Shown here: positions 42,901 to 46,616 of the stretch, piece by piece
Position numbering within the stretch: position 1 is the stretch's first letter
Layout of the letters: the number at the start of each line of letters is the position of its first letter
NCBI GenBank assembly: GCA_963575745.1
Contig: CAUYUJ010002725.1
Span: forward strand, 1-47,500
Reading direction: 5' to 3'
Source of the DNA: Prorocentrum cordatum
Taxonomy: Eukaryota > Sar > Dinophyceae > Prorocentrales > Prorocentraceae
Length of the DNA stretch: 47,500 nt
Made by a program: the position numbers and the translations under genes
Notes under the pieces: generated by a model
What the model was told of the DNA's origin: nothing
Databases searched by the model: none
What the model saw: only the letters and a program-made list of their open reading frames with translations

Positions 42901-45900
42901 GATGTTTCAGGCGGGGCGCTGGTTTCAGCACCCCTAAGGGGGGAGCCGCCGAGGGGTATGACATGGTCCCGTTCGCGGCCGTTTTGTGGGGATGTCTCAA
43001 GCGGTTTGCCTGTTTTCTGTCCCAACATCTTTCGTTTGGACAGCAGATTGTGAGGATGTCTCAGGCGGGGCGCTGGTTTCAGCACCCCTAAGGGGGGAGC
43101 CGCCGAGGGGTATGACACGGTCCCGTTCGCGGCCGTTTTGTGGGGACGTCTCAAGCGGTTTGCCTGTTTCTACTGTCCCAACATCCTTCGCTTGGAGAGC
43201 AGATTTTGAGGATGTCTCAGGCTGGGCGCTGGTTTCAGCTACCTAAGGGGAGCCGCCAAGAGTGCTTTCACGGCTGTGTAACCATAGCACTACCCTACAA
43301 TATGAGATGCACAGGTTGCTCATATGGCTAGACGCTCATTTAAATATCCCAAATACAATTGTACCATGTAAACAGGATGCACATATTGGGAGCTCCACGC
43401 AGTGAGTCATTTTCTCGCATGCCCGGCTAGCCGGGCAATGATGGGGGGCAGAGCGGCGGTGGTGGTGAGGAGCTGGAGGAGGAGAACGGTAAAAGGGGGA
43501 GGAGGAGGAGGACGAGGATCAGGAGGGGGTGGTACGAGGGGTCAAATGAGGGCAATCCCAGTTGTATTTTCTCGTCTGCCCAGATAGCTGGGCAATGATG
43601 GGGGAGAGCGGTGGTGGTGAGGAGGAGGGGGAGGATTAGAAGTTTAAACAGGGGGAGGAGGTGGACGAGGAGCAGGAGGGTGAGGAGGGGGAGGAGGAGA
43701 AGGGTAAGAGGAGGGAGGTGGAGGAGGAAGAGGAGGAGAGGGAGGAGGAGGAGGAGGAGGAGGCGGAGGGGGAGGAGGAAGACGAAGGATCAACATATTG
43801 CGATCCTGGTCTTACTTTCCTCGTCTTCCTGGCTGGCAGGGCAATGATGGGGGGAGAGCGGTGATGGTGGCGAGGAGGAGGACGAGGCGAAGGGTCAGCC
43901 GTCAGCTGGTGCTGCTGTTGGTGGTGCTGCTGATGTTGTTGCTGCCTCTGCTGGTGCTGCGGCTGGTGCCCTGGAAGGCCTGTTGGCGCTATGCAGGAGA
44001 GCATCGCTCAAAAGATGGGGGTCCTCGATTTCGCCAGGCGCACTCAAAATCGCCTCTTGGAGCTCTCCTGTAGCTCTCTGGGAGGGTATTGGAGCTCTCT
44101 TGGGGCTCTTTTAGGGGTCTTGGGGCCCTCTTGGGGCCCTCTTGGGGCTCGCTTGGGGCCCTGTTGGGAGCCCTGGAAGGCCTCTTGGGGCCATCTTGAA
44201 TGCCATCGATCAAAGGAGGAGATGGTGTAACGTTTAGCCCTCCCCCAAAGGGCCAAAATGGGGCCAAAACTTCTAGCAAAACCAATTATTTGGGCTTCCT
44301 CGCCAAGGCCGTTTTGGACGCCCTGACACCTCGCAGAACCCCCCAAAAAAGTCCAGGGGAGGGGGTATGGGGGATAGGTAAACCCCTCCCCATAGGGGAA
44401 GAGGGTTTTTTTGAAGAGGGGAGAGGAATCTCGTTAGACCACCTGCGCCCAGAGGGCTGGTGGGATTAACCGTGTCCAATGTCTCTCGAGGTCCTAGAAC
44501 ATAGGCTTTTGACGTTGCGTGTACGTAATATATCTTCAGGGCTTTGCCCTCTGCCGCCGGCTGCGCGGGGGTCTCTTTGGGGCCTTTGGGGGTCTCCTTG
44601 GGGCCTCTTGGGGGCCTCTTGAGGGTCTCCTTGTGTCTCTTGGGGGTCTCCTTGGGGCCTCTTGGGGGCCTCTTGGGGCCTGGACCTTCTTGGGGCCTCC
44701 TGATGCCCTCTCGGGGCGGAAAGGTTGAGTTTTCGATTCGTGGACTCCCTCTTGGGACTTTCTTGGGACCGTTTTAGGGCCTTTTTGGGCCGTCTGGTGC
44801 GCGTCTTGGACCGTCTTGGGGCCCTCGTCGGCCGTCCTGGGGCCGTCTTGGGGGCCTCTCGGGCCTTCATGGGGGCTTCTGGGGTGGTCGTGGGGCGATC
44901 TTGGGAACCTCTTGGTCCGTCTCGGAGCGTCGGAAAGCCGAAAAGGCGAGAAGGGCAAACTACATCAAAAAAGTTACTTGATTTTTGCTTCGTGGGGCCC
45001 TCTTTAGAGGCCTCTTGGAGGCCTCTTGGAGGCCTCTTGGGCCGTCTTGGGAGCATCTTGGGCCGTCTTGGGGCCATCGTAGGACGTCTTGGGGCCATCT
45101 TTGGCCGTCTCGGCCTCCTGAGGCTCTCTTTGGAGCCTCGTCGGGCAGTCTTGGAGGCCTCTCGGGCCGTTCTGGCCGCGCGGTAGCGTCGCCATGAGAA
45201 TCTTGGGGTGGCACGGAGCAGCCTGGAGTTGAGGCTCACCCCCACCGTTGGCTTTTTGGTGACGCGGCGGGGCCCTTGAGCAGACAGTAAACAGGAGGCA
45301 AGAAACAGGACTGGAGAGACAAAGGGTCAAACAGCAAATGACAACACATAACACATGACAGCAGACCGCACACACCTTCGCAGCCTTGCGCCCCCGGAGG
45401 GGGCCGGCGGATTTTGCATATACGCGTAACCTCCAACCTCCGGCTCTTCGTTCTGGCCTTGCGCTTCCAGGGCCTTTGGGGGATATGGACAAGTTTCTGA
45501 CCCGCTTGCGCACTCAGAAGGGCTTTTACGTGGAGGAGTGTCTTAGTTGGCGTCTGATCGAGGTCTCGCTCGACGGCTAGCGGCTAGCCCAACCGATTCA
45601 ATATTGCCAAGGGTCTTCATTTCAGCAGAACTATCATCTCTCGAACGAGGGCTTAGATTACAGGCAAGCCCTTCGTCAAGTCAGACACTGGGCCCCTGGA
45701 CGGTATACTGGCAAGTGCGGAGCTTGCCGATTCTGGGTCAGAGTTTTTGAGTGGAGAAATCTCCCCAAAGGCTGGGCCGACGTTCCTTAAACAACTTGCT
45801 GGAAAACTGGCCAAGTTTCTTCAGCACGTTTGTCCCTCCAGTGTGAGCAAAGAGGTTGGCCGAGGTTCGTCTGAAGAAACTTATGGAACACTGGCCCTGG

Positions 45901-46616
45901 TTTATTAACGTATTTCTTTATTGTTCATACATTCGATTGTGCATGCTGTCTGTCGTCCAGAATCAAGCATCCCGCTGTGATCTGGACCGCACGAAATGGC
46001 CTCAGCGGTACCGCCGTCCTGTCCTGGCACTTTTGGCGTCAGGGGCCCATACCTGTTGGCATCGAGGTGTGAGCGGGGGGGGGGAGGGGGATCGCGCTTG
46101 CTGAGCTTGGGCTTACTGTGTTAGACTTCTCTTCAACTTCGCTTGCGCATCAACCTCTCGCAGGCATTGTGAACAGACAGCATCGGGGCGTGTGCGCGAG
46201 CATGGTTCTGTTGGCAGTGCTGTGGAACGGCATCGTTCAGTGGTGAGCAGCGGGAGCCGCGCATAGAGGATACGCTCGGGAACGTATTGAAAGTTTTGTG
46301 TGTGTGTGTGTGGAAACTGGTGCGCAGGCGTCGCGGACCAGCATGGAATGCCGAGCGCTTCCATCGCCCATCTTCAGTCAGTTGTGTTCATACAGTATGT
46401 TGGTTTCCTCCTGGGTTCGTGGACAGCGTTGGTTCCTTCCTTGGTTTGTGAGCCGATGCGCCGACGCAAGCCGTGCAAACGATCGAGGGTTCAGCAGCCG
46501 CAGGCGCCATTTGCCTCATGTGGGGCCGTGTGCTGAAGCAGAGACGTCGTGGCGGGCAGGTCAACGAGCTTATCGGCCACTTCTCGCCCCTCAAAGGTGA
46601 GTCCAGGCAGCTGAAG
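18619..46616 (+). CDS. PA2G4: PA2G4/EBP1 homologue, N-terminal part, six exons, 3' end beyond window
   Basis: Six short exons (18619-18675, 19013-19061, 21284-21312, 35591-35659, 35830-35925, 46560-46616) join in phase into 119 codons. These align without gaps over most of their length with the N-terminus of PA2G4/EBP1. Landmarks are SNPDVTTKYR, GDIVNKALQK, VVDACVEDADI, an ICEMSDKFME block, [14 protein letters not shown] and VNELIGHFSPLK; animal PA2G4 has recognisable counterparts of each from TKYK onward in the same order. EBP1 is a catalytically inactive relative of methionine aminopeptidase 2 that binds ribosomes and rRNA. The metal-site region of the fold lies beyond this window. A Lys/Gly/Asp-rich insert precedes KGIAFPT. 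Introns are 337, 2222, 14278, 170 and 10634 bp, and a further one leaves the window. All acceptors are AG followed by G; most donors are GA or GC. Introns 3 and 5 are packed with repeats, and intron 3 holds two other genes. Exon 1 is the least certain. Confidence 0.85.
18855..18935 (+). repeat. CTCCTG-rich microsatellite inside PA2G4 intron 1
   Basis: Repeats of CTCCTG and CTCCTC. Open frames through it (poly-Leu, poly-Ser/Cys) are artefacts. Confidence 0.85.
19013..19061 (+). CDS. PA2G4: PA2G4 exon 2
   Basis: Encodes VADLSNPDVTTKYRSA plus the first base of a Gly codon. The acceptor is GCGCAG before GTC. The donor is GAGGGG (GA type) after CGCGG. The DVTTKYR core matches the VVTKYK segment near the start of animal PA2G4. 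Confidence 0.85.
19285..19460 (+). repeat. repeat shared with 5815-5905
   Basis: GGCTCAAGAGACGGGGTGC followed by several TTGCAGGATCCTGCAGG-type palindromic words, then a TGACTGACC segment. Confidence 0.5.
19663..19777 (+). mobile_element. TIR element copy B, internally deleted (~115 bp)
   Basis: Left end GTCGGGCATGTCCCTCTACA; the right end reads on the other strand GTCGGGCATGTCCTCCTGCA. The interior GATTATGTTTGACTATGTTC and the CGTCCAAAATCCGCCTG block match copies A, C and D, but the left interior is missing. GGCCAGAC lies a few bases outside each end. Confidence 0.7.
19885..20060 (+). repeat. dispersed repeat family gamma, copy 1
   Basis: GCCGATCGGCGCGGGCCC, a C-rich run, GAGTAGATCTTGGCTGTTTT, GGCGCCT, GTGGAGTCTCCCCCAGAGG, CTTGCAAACAGTCGCACTAA and an A-rich end. 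Collinear copies lie at 38912 and 39521. Confidence 0.8.
20290..20465 (+). repeat. GAGA / GAGAGC low-complexity tracts
   Basis: A GAGAGA run near 20295-20312 and GCGAGA/GAGAGC repeats at 20411-20463. Confidence 0.8.
20675..20900 (+). repeat. (GATTC)n-like degenerate pentamer region
   Basis: CGATTC, GATTCC and GATTCG words recur densely for about 220 bp. Open frames are rich in Asp/Ser or Arg/Phe only. Confidence 0.7.
20901..21283 (+). other. end of PA2G4 intron 2, no separate gene seen
   Basis: Low-repeat sequence. The intron ends in GCGGAGGGAG before exon 3, which resembles the GCGGGAGGGG at its donor. Confidence 0.4.
21284..21312 (+). CDS. PA2G4: PA2G4 exon 3 (29-nt microexon)
   Basis: Completes a Gly codon and encodes DIVNKALQK, matching GDIANRVLRS of animal PA2G4 in both length and pattern. 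The acceptor is GGGAG before GCG. The donor is GCGCGC (GC type) after CAGAAG. Confidence 0.85.
21437..21552. other. purine-rich spacer
   Basis: GGAGGAGG-rich, no gene. Confidence 0.3.
21553..21768 (+). repeat. ~111-bp tandem repeat, two copies
   Basis: Both copies run CATCAGGGGTAACTCGGGTC, TCGTTTTTCGGG, CCCGAGT, GGGCCCGAGCTGCCCCGGAT and ATTCGGGCGCCCA. Each contains facing ACTCGGG and CCCGAGT, so it can fold back on itself. Confidence 0.85.
22165..22245 (-). repeat. (CTC)n microsatellite
   Basis: Uninterrupted CTC triplets with a few CTT. The preceding 22000-22160 is pyrimidine-rich. Confidence 0.95.
22375..22530 (+). repeat. dispersed repeat family beta, 3' module
   Basis: CCTACGGCGAATCACCGCCG, TTTTTGGAAGCGCCT, TGTGGCCG, GCTATCGGA, TGTGTTCCCC and TTCGGGGAACA match 10005-10130 in order. 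Confidence 0.75.
22553..22800 (+). repeat. (GGA)n microsatellite followed by CTTGG array
   Basis: GGA tract to about 22596, then CTTGGGGCC / CCTGGGGGCC motifs at 10-14-bp spacing. Confidence 0.8.
22801..23089. other. unassigned spacer in PA2G4 intron 3
   Basis: Nothing recognised. Confidence 0.3.
23090..23235 (+). repeat. short CTTGG-type array
   Basis: GGCCGTCTGGAGGCC, CTTGGACC, CTTGGGCGCC and CTTGGGGCC motifs. Confidence 0.65.
23238..23287. repeat. 14-bp perfect inverted repeat with palindromic loop
   Basis: AAAGCCGCGCCCAG (23238-23251) is the exact reverse complement of CTGGGCGCGGCTTT (23274-23287). The loop contains GGGGCCCCTAGGGGCC, and part of this is repeated at 23330-23345. Confidence 0.85.
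23661..23763 (+). repeat. 24-bp tandem repeat, about four copies
   Basis: The unit is CGCGATTTCGGAC followed by RCGATTTTGCC. Being a multiple of three, it leaves an open frame with an eight-residue periodic peptide (PAISDTIL-like) that I do not take as a gene. Confidence 0.85.
23764..24574. other. unassigned GC-rich spacer in PA2G4 intron 3
   Basis: Several frames of about 100-200 codons are open on both strands, as expected at this GC content. None has a recognisable motif. Confidence 0.3.
24575..25010 (+). repeat. CTTGG array with one unit block
   Basis: Quasi-periodic CTTGG motifs. The unit block at 24715-24800 (GTCGGAAGGCCGGACGGAAG, then GAACATCAATGATTT) matches those of the 9.5-11.9 kb array. 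Confidence 0.85.
25011..25424 (+). repeat. fragments of repeat family beta and spacer
   Basis: GGGCCGAAACCCCGAGG near 25029, and GGCACGCCAGGTAGCCCTGT with a GCGGTGGGCGGCAGA block near 25309, are diverged family beta modules separated by an unrelated TTCGACA-rich segment. Confidence 0.5.
25425..27140 (+). repeat. G-rich ~86-bp satellite, about 18 units
   Basis: Each unit has GGCCACGGTCGGGCAG, a run of G, GGCACGGTCGGTCGGTCGGA and ATAAGCAGA. Unit length varies from about 65 to 98 bp. Runs of four to ten G are frequent, so the + strand could form G-quadruplexes. Minus-strand Pro-rich frames are artefacts of this satellite. Confidence 0.9.
27130..27400 (+). repeat. ~170-bp imperfect duplication
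   Basis: GGTTCGAAG, GGGATGGCGG, AAAACGGCAAACC and CATGTGGGA near 27136-27190 recur in diverged form near 27308-27362. Confidence 0.45.
27535..27690 (-). repeat. CTTGG array with unit block, minus orientation
   Basis: CCAAG/GGCCAAGG motifs followed by the reverse complement of a unit block (TTCATTGATTTTCGCAACG, GGCCTTTTGGCTGAAG, GATGTTCAAGCGTCG). It directly abuts the fucosidase 5' flank. Confidence 0.65.
27727..29148 (+). CDS. GH29 alpha-L-fucosidase, intronless
   Basis: Single frame of 473 codons from ATG 27727. Hydrolyses alpha-L-fucosyl ends of glycans or polysaccharides by a retaining mechanism (established for GH29). Visible: a short hydrophobic N-terminus (residues 10-21) that may be a signal peptide; HFNMATF at 48-54; GAKHAVLTAKHGCGHLLWPT at 102-121, the classic GH29 active-site strand; GFYYSL at 162-167; SEIWFDGG at 216-223, whose Asp221 is the expected nucleophile; WVGTESG at 258-264, with Glu262 a candidate acid/base; and a C-terminal beta-rich segment (about 375-465) like the accessory domain of many fucosidases. 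The motif wording resembles fungal/oomycete-type GH29 proteins more than the animal lysosomal enzyme; this is from memory. The gene lies inside PA2G4 intron 3 on the same strand. Its codon third positions are mixed, unlike the very GC-rich GT31-like gene. No introns, no internal stops and all main motifs intact suggest a functional gene. Confidence 0.92.
   Translation: MSLFQPRSAQAAFSFAFLLRVTADRSTVPLPTTPQLLYQQHEIMALVHFNMATFAHDGDPGCGPDNWNQKASYATGPTSDPATFNPEGLNVSNWAESMVALGAKHAVLTAKHGCGHLLWPTRTPLPDGRDYTYCVGKNASAIKRDVLKEFSDTMLRFGIGHGFYYSLTNNFYLNVQGHNVQNTSLLPGQEKVSQDEFEAIALSQVTELWTDYGHLSEIWFDGGYTSDMKDNITSLLNLRQPTAASFGGYGVSPNPVCWVGTESGAPGGEVWSTGTSNLGDPNSTVFCPKACDTTLQEGDHWFWTSSNDIRSLTELIDVYHGTVGRNGMLELDFAINRSGLVDEAHAERYKEFGDWIRACYGTPVVSTAVTGTYAELETPPGSPQIDRVMLQEDLASGQRVRAYRVEYLLQGKWTLFSSGRSIGHKRIDLGNPISGSQIKFKLNITDYIGGGPLIQNFAIFAACPSDAEEIVVV
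29149..29630 (+). other. 3' flank of the fucosidase gene
   Basis: Low-repeat sequence of moderate GC, probably 3' UTR and downstream DNA. On the minus strand 29533-29552 matches the D-arm region of eukaryotic tRNA-Ser, but no complete tRNA can be folded. Confidence 0.4.
29631..29805 (+). repeat. dispersed repeat family delta, copy 1, with hairpin
   Basis: CGCGCTTTCCGTCCCCGTGC, GACGGAAAGAGCG, ACGAGTGATGACGTT, GGGGCGAAGCCCT and GAGGAGC blocks. CTTTCCGTC (29671-29679) pairs exactly with GACGGAAAG (29696-29704). The 5' part recurs near 34695-34755. Confidence 0.7.
29810..29965 (-). repeat. CTTGG array, minus orientation
   Basis: CCAAGACGGCC, CCAAGAGG and CCAAAACAACCC motifs at about 10-12-bp spacing. 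Confidence 0.75.
29966..30175 (+). repeat. ~44-bp tandem repeat with GGTGACGTAA motif
   Basis: About five units with GGCTCCCAACAGCGAGCGGT, GACGTA and CTCTTAACACC. The same family forms a longer array at 32918-33292. Confidence 0.75.
30195..30345 (+). repeat. dispersed repeat family delta, copy 2, with strong hairpin
   Basis: CGCTCTTTCCGT (30202-30213) is the exact reverse complement of ACGGAAAGAGCG (30233-30244), with a 19-nt loop. Downstream ACGAGTGATGACGTT and GGGGCGAAGCCCT follow as in copy 1. Confidence 0.75.
30346..30950 (-). repeat. CTTGG array with one unit block, minus orientation
   Basis: CCAAGACGGCCC / CCAAGAGGGCC motifs. The unit block, inverted, lies at 30570-30655 (TTTCATTGATTTTTGTATG, TTCTCGCCTCTTCGGCTCAA). 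The array stops exactly at the spliced leader at 30951. Confidence 0.85.
30951..30972 (+). other. exact dinoflagellate spliced-leader sequence (22 nt)
   Basis: All 22 bases match the dinoflagellate trans-spliced leader exon, with T at the variable first position. The next bases are TTTGG, not a GT donor, so this is not an SL RNA gene. TTTGGTTCAAG (30973-30983) follows and matches the leader's 3' end at 10 of 11 positions, as in a second, older leader relic. Confidence 0.93.
30984..32556 (+). pseudogene. retroposed PAS-like membrane/signalling protein gene, frameshifted
   Basis: Coding-like, non-repetitive sequence between two blocks of the same CTTGG array. 31335-31664 has hydrophobic stretches (LLVYASILLVSTV). 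31598-32359 encodes a segment with MCDAVMHL, VKLELFHSR and LVHIVGLKEDSE, resembling a PAS-like domain in large dinoflagellate protein families (from memory). 32290-32556 continues in a third frame (LFEDAHFLAWAMRAYN). The first two frames overlap at a run of seven T at 31627-31633, where a one-base difference would account for the break. A second shift lies near 32300-32330. The upstream part to 31334 has in-frame stops. With the spliced leader at its head, this looks like a processed retropseudogene; homopolymer sequencing errors or introns could explain some breaks. No poly(A) tail is visible. Confidence 0.6.
32557..32809 (+). other. 3' part of the retroposed insert, or spacer
   Basis: No coding signal recognised. 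It ends where the CTTGG array resumes, so it probably belongs to the inserted cDNA. Confidence 0.35.
32810..32915 (-). repeat. CTTGG array resumes, minus orientation
   Basis: GAGACGGCCCAAGAGG and CCAAGAGGGCCC motifs, same orientation as 30346-30950. Confidence 0.7.
32918..33292 (+). repeat. ~44-bp tandem repeat, about eight units
   Basis: The unit is AACACCAAGGCTCCCAAGAG, CGAGCGGTGACGT and a GACAAGCTCTT segment, with scattered indels. Confidence 0.88.
33325..33655 (-). repeat. CTTGG array, minus orientation
   Basis: CCAAGACGGCCCAAGA, CCAAGACTG and CCCCAAGATGG motifs at 10-13-bp spacing. Confidence 0.85.
33656..33793. other. short spacer
   Basis: Nothing recognised. Confidence 0.3.
33794..34545 (+). 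repeat. ~90-bp minisatellite, about eight units
   Basis: Units share CTCCCTGGGTGGCTGCGAA, TTGTCGCCACTTTC, GTGGGCTCCTGGGAGGC, ACGGCGGAGTAGGGGAGTA and CCCGAGACCTCG. One unit near 34083-34135 is shortened. Confidence 0.9.
34546..34835 (+). repeat. fragments of families delta and beta
   Basis: GAGCAAGCGATCTCGCGC and GCGCTTTCCGTCCCCGTACC (family delta) are followed by CATCCCGCGACCGCGCCTGG GTTGTGGG (family beta). The rest is unassigned. Confidence 0.5.
34840..34935 (+). repeat. short CTTGG array, + orientation
   Basis: CCTCTTGGGGGC and CCTCTTGGGGTCC motifs, opposite in orientation to the arrays at 27.5-33.7 kb. Confidence 0.65.
35070..35265 (-). repeat. (CTC)n microsatellite
   Basis: CTC-rich pyrimidine tract with CTG and CTA variants toward the right. 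Confidence 0.92.
35266..35590 (+). other. 3' end of PA2G4 intron 3
   Basis: No gene. The pyrimidine-rich stretch 35485-35530 lies some distance from the acceptor TGCGCCAG at 35583-35590. Confidence 0.4.
35591..35659 (+). CDS. PA2G4: PA2G4 exon 4
   Basis: Encodes 23 residues, VVDACVEDADIATICEMS then DKFME, in phase with exon 3. The acceptor is GCCAG before GTT. The donor is GAGGCG (GA type) if the exon ends at GAA. GAG is shared by both splice edges, so the exon could instead end at 35662 with a GC donor, either keeping the same protein or adding one Glu. Confidence 0.88.
35660..35829 (+). other. PA2G4 intron 4 (170 bp)
   Basis: The only compact intron after intron 1. It has a local GTCGTCGACGACGACGGCGA repeat and a pyrimidine-rich tract before CACAG. 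Confidence 0.75.
35830..35925 (+). CDS. PA2G4: PA2G4 exon 5
   Basis: Encodes 32 residues: ETGKLYNKKQKGEG, DKPGKKIEK and [33 protein letters not shown] in animal PA2G4 is the clear counterpart, with a short Gly/Asp/Pro insert here. The donor is GAGGGG (GA type) after ATCTCG. Confidence 0.93.
35926..36184 (+). other. start of PA2G4 intron 5
   Basis: Pyrimidine-rich spacer ending in a short (CT)n run near 36167-36182. No gene. Confidence 0.35.
36185..36410 (+). repeat. long direct repeat, left copy
   Basis: Collinear with 38142-38370: CCCAACATGCTTAGTGGGGTT, GTCGC-CCGCGTC, a CTCCTCTCCTC tract, CACGCGCAACACATGCACGG and ACGCATGCGCACACTCGCAG, ending at GGCGTGTTGACTGTAT. Confidence 0.85.
36290..36660. 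repeat. CA/CG-alternating region
   Basis: Many alternating purine-pyrimidine words such as ACACGCGCGCGCACACACAA and CGCACGCATGCGCACAC. Z-DNA is conceivable. No gene. Confidence 0.6.
36684..38135 (+). repeat. ~90-bp minisatellite with GCGGCCGC core, about 16 units
   Basis: Units run GGCATATTCTCGACACCATA, GGGGGTGCGCAGGGTGGTGG, TCTCTGAGGGCGGCCGCTAT and CCGTGACGGTCGTCCAGGGC. Some are 99-101 bp because of a GTCGGGTCGT insert. Unit length is mostly a multiple of three, so long frames stay open on both strands. Confidence 0.93.
38142..38370 (+). repeat. long direct repeat, right copy
   Basis: Second copy of 36185-36410. Together the two copies bracket the minisatellite, and more minisatellite units follow. 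Confidence 0.85.
38371..38830 (+). repeat. degenerate extension of the ~90-bp minisatellite
   Basis: About five diverged units (GGGTGCGCAGGGGGTGG, CGCTATCCGT, GCAGGCGTGGCATTTCCTCG). Confidence 0.75.
38912..39122 (+). repeat. dispersed repeat family gamma, copy 2
   Basis: GCCGATCGGCGCGGGCCCTC, a C-rich run, ATGGAGTAGATCTTGGCTGT, GGCGCCTGTTTCGG, ACAGTCGCACTAAGCAGAGG, CCGCCCAATG and GAAACGCC. Confidence 0.85.
39123..39520. other. unassigned spacer between two family gamma copies
   Basis: No gene or clear repeat seen. Confidence 0.3.
39521..39740 (+). repeat. dispersed repeat family gamma, copy 3
   Basis: Same modules as copies 1 and 2, including GCGCCTGTTTCGAGCGGGG, GAGTCTCCCCAAGAGGC and CTTGCAAACAGTCGCACT. 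Confidence 0.85.
39741..39936 (+). repeat. short ~95-bp imperfect duplication
   Basis: TGTATCCACAT, CCCAGA and GACGY-GTG blocks at 39742-39805 recur at 39828-39900. Confidence 0.4.
39937..40085 (+). repeat. dispersed repeat family epsilon, copy 1
   Basis: CAACCAGCTTGCCAGGAAGC, AGAGGTTGGCCCAGG and GGACGCTGGCCCCGGTG match 45790-45905 in order. Confidence 0.55.
40185..40346 (+). repeat. repeat adjoining TIR copy C
   Basis: GGCCAAGGCCCATCCT, GATCGGTGCACA, a CCATGGCC-like block, and GTGTATGTGCATAATTCTCT correspond in order to 41205-41363, which adjoins TIR copy D. Confidence 0.6.
40347..40491 (+). mobile_element. TIR element copy C, ~145 bp
   Basis: Left end TTCGGGCATGTCCCTCCACA. Right end CCGCCTGTCGGAGGACACGC then CCGGCC. 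The interior shares GACTATGTCTTATGTTTCGT with copies A and B. The termini carry more changes than in A, B or D. Confidence 0.65.
40640..40960 (+). repeat. dispersed repeat family alpha, second long copy
   Basis: Collinear with 5940-6260; see that entry for landmarks. The inner palindrome has decayed here (GCCATGGCGTGGGCCATGAT). Confidence 0.75.
40961..41189. other. unassigned spacer
   Basis: TCCGCGCGGATTTCC and GAAATCCGCGCAGA near 40976-41005 form an imperfect inverted repeat. No gene. Confidence 0.35.
41190..41363 (+). repeat. repeat adjoining TIR copy D
   Basis: Counterpart of 40185-40346: GGCCAGGCCCATCCTTG, GGATCGGTGCACACG, then GGTGCATGTGCACACTTCTC. Confidence 0.6.
41364..41517 (+). mobile_element. 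TIR element copy D, ~154 bp
   Basis: Left end GTCGGGCCTGTCCCTCCACA. Right end CCCGTAGGGGGACATGCCCG then AT. The left interior AGGAGGTATATTCGAGAAAA and GGGGACGA match copy A (AGGAGGAATATTCAAAAATA, GGGGACGA). No ORF. Confidence 0.72.
41518..42230. other. unassigned spacer in PA2G4 intron 5
   Basis: Nothing recognised except a short GGA-rich stretch near 42088-42125. Confidence 0.3.
42233..42425 (+). repeat. 16-bp tandem repeat, about twelve units
   Basis: The unit is CAGACYTACTCATRCT, with occasional substitutions. Confidence 0.9.
42429..43262 (+). repeat. ~154-bp tandem repeat, 5.4 units
   Basis: AGATTGTGAGGATGT (AGATTTTGAGGATGT in the last copy) starts units at 42431, 42583, 42739, 42891, 43045 and 43201, spaced 152-156 bp. 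Further landmarks are GGTTTCAGCACCCCTAAGGG, GAGCCGCCGAGGGGTATGAC, TTCGCGGCCGTTTTGTGG and TCTCAAGCGGTTTGCCTG. Frames through it are open because the array is young and lacks stops, not because it is a gene. Confidence 0.95.
43407..43980 (+). repeat. tri-copy repeat with embedded GGA expansion
   Basis: CATTTTCTCGCATGCCCGGC, TAGCCGGGCAATGATGGGGG and GAGCGGYGGTGGTGA recur near 43407, 43567 and 43813. Copies are separated by GGA tracts, longest at 43640-43785, and followed by a CTG-rich stretch at 43905-43965. Confidence 0.8.
44050..44205 (+). repeat. CTTGG array, + orientation
   Basis: CTCTTGGGGCTC and CCCTCTTGGGGCC motifs. Confidence 0.75.
44206..44565. other. unassigned spacer
   Basis: No gene. 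AACCCCTCCCCATAGGGGAAG near 44380-44400 contains a small inverted repeat (CCCCT / AGGGG). Confidence 0.3.
44566..45190 (+). repeat. CTTGG array with one unit block, + orientation
   Basis: About 600 bp of CTTGGGGCC / CTTGGAGGCC motifs. The unit block at 44930-45000 (GTCGGAAAGCCGAAAAGGCG, ACATCAAAAAAGTTAC, TTGATTTTTGC) matches the 9.5-11.9 kb array about 34 kb away. Confidence 0.88.
45191..45789. other. unassigned spacer in PA2G4 intron 5
   Basis: Short frames only, none recognised. Confidence 0.3.
45790..45905 (+). repeat. dispersed repeat family epsilon, copy 2
   Basis: CAACTTGCTGGAAAACTGGC, AGAGGTTGGCCGAGG and AACACTGGCCCTGGT match 39957-40072. Confidence 0.55.
45906..46559 (+). other. 3' end of PA2G4 intron 5
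   Basis: Low-repeat sequence with a short (TG)n run at 46298-46311. The acceptor is GGGCAG just before exon 6. Confidence 0.4.
46560..46616 (+). CDS. PA2G4: PA2G4 exon 6
   Basis: Encodes VNELIGHFSPLK followed by GESRQLK, in phase with exon 5; VNNCVCHFSPLK is the counterpart in animal PA2G4. I end the exon before a GC donor (GCCCCC) because LK there would lead into the conserved EGD/GD of the family. A canonical GTGAGT at 46597 is an alternative donor that would shorten the exon by 20 nt. Confidence 0.9.

Noticed and set aside
42474-43246. Repeated 70-140-codon frames
   Set aside because: They follow the 154-bp tandem array; the peptide repeats with the DNA unit and changes frame with unit-length changes.
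46597-46602. GTGAGT as the donor of PA2G4 exon 6
   Set aside because: It is a good canonical donor, but reading through gives GESRQLK before a GC donor, which better fits the family's LK-x-GD. Kept as an alternative, not excluded.
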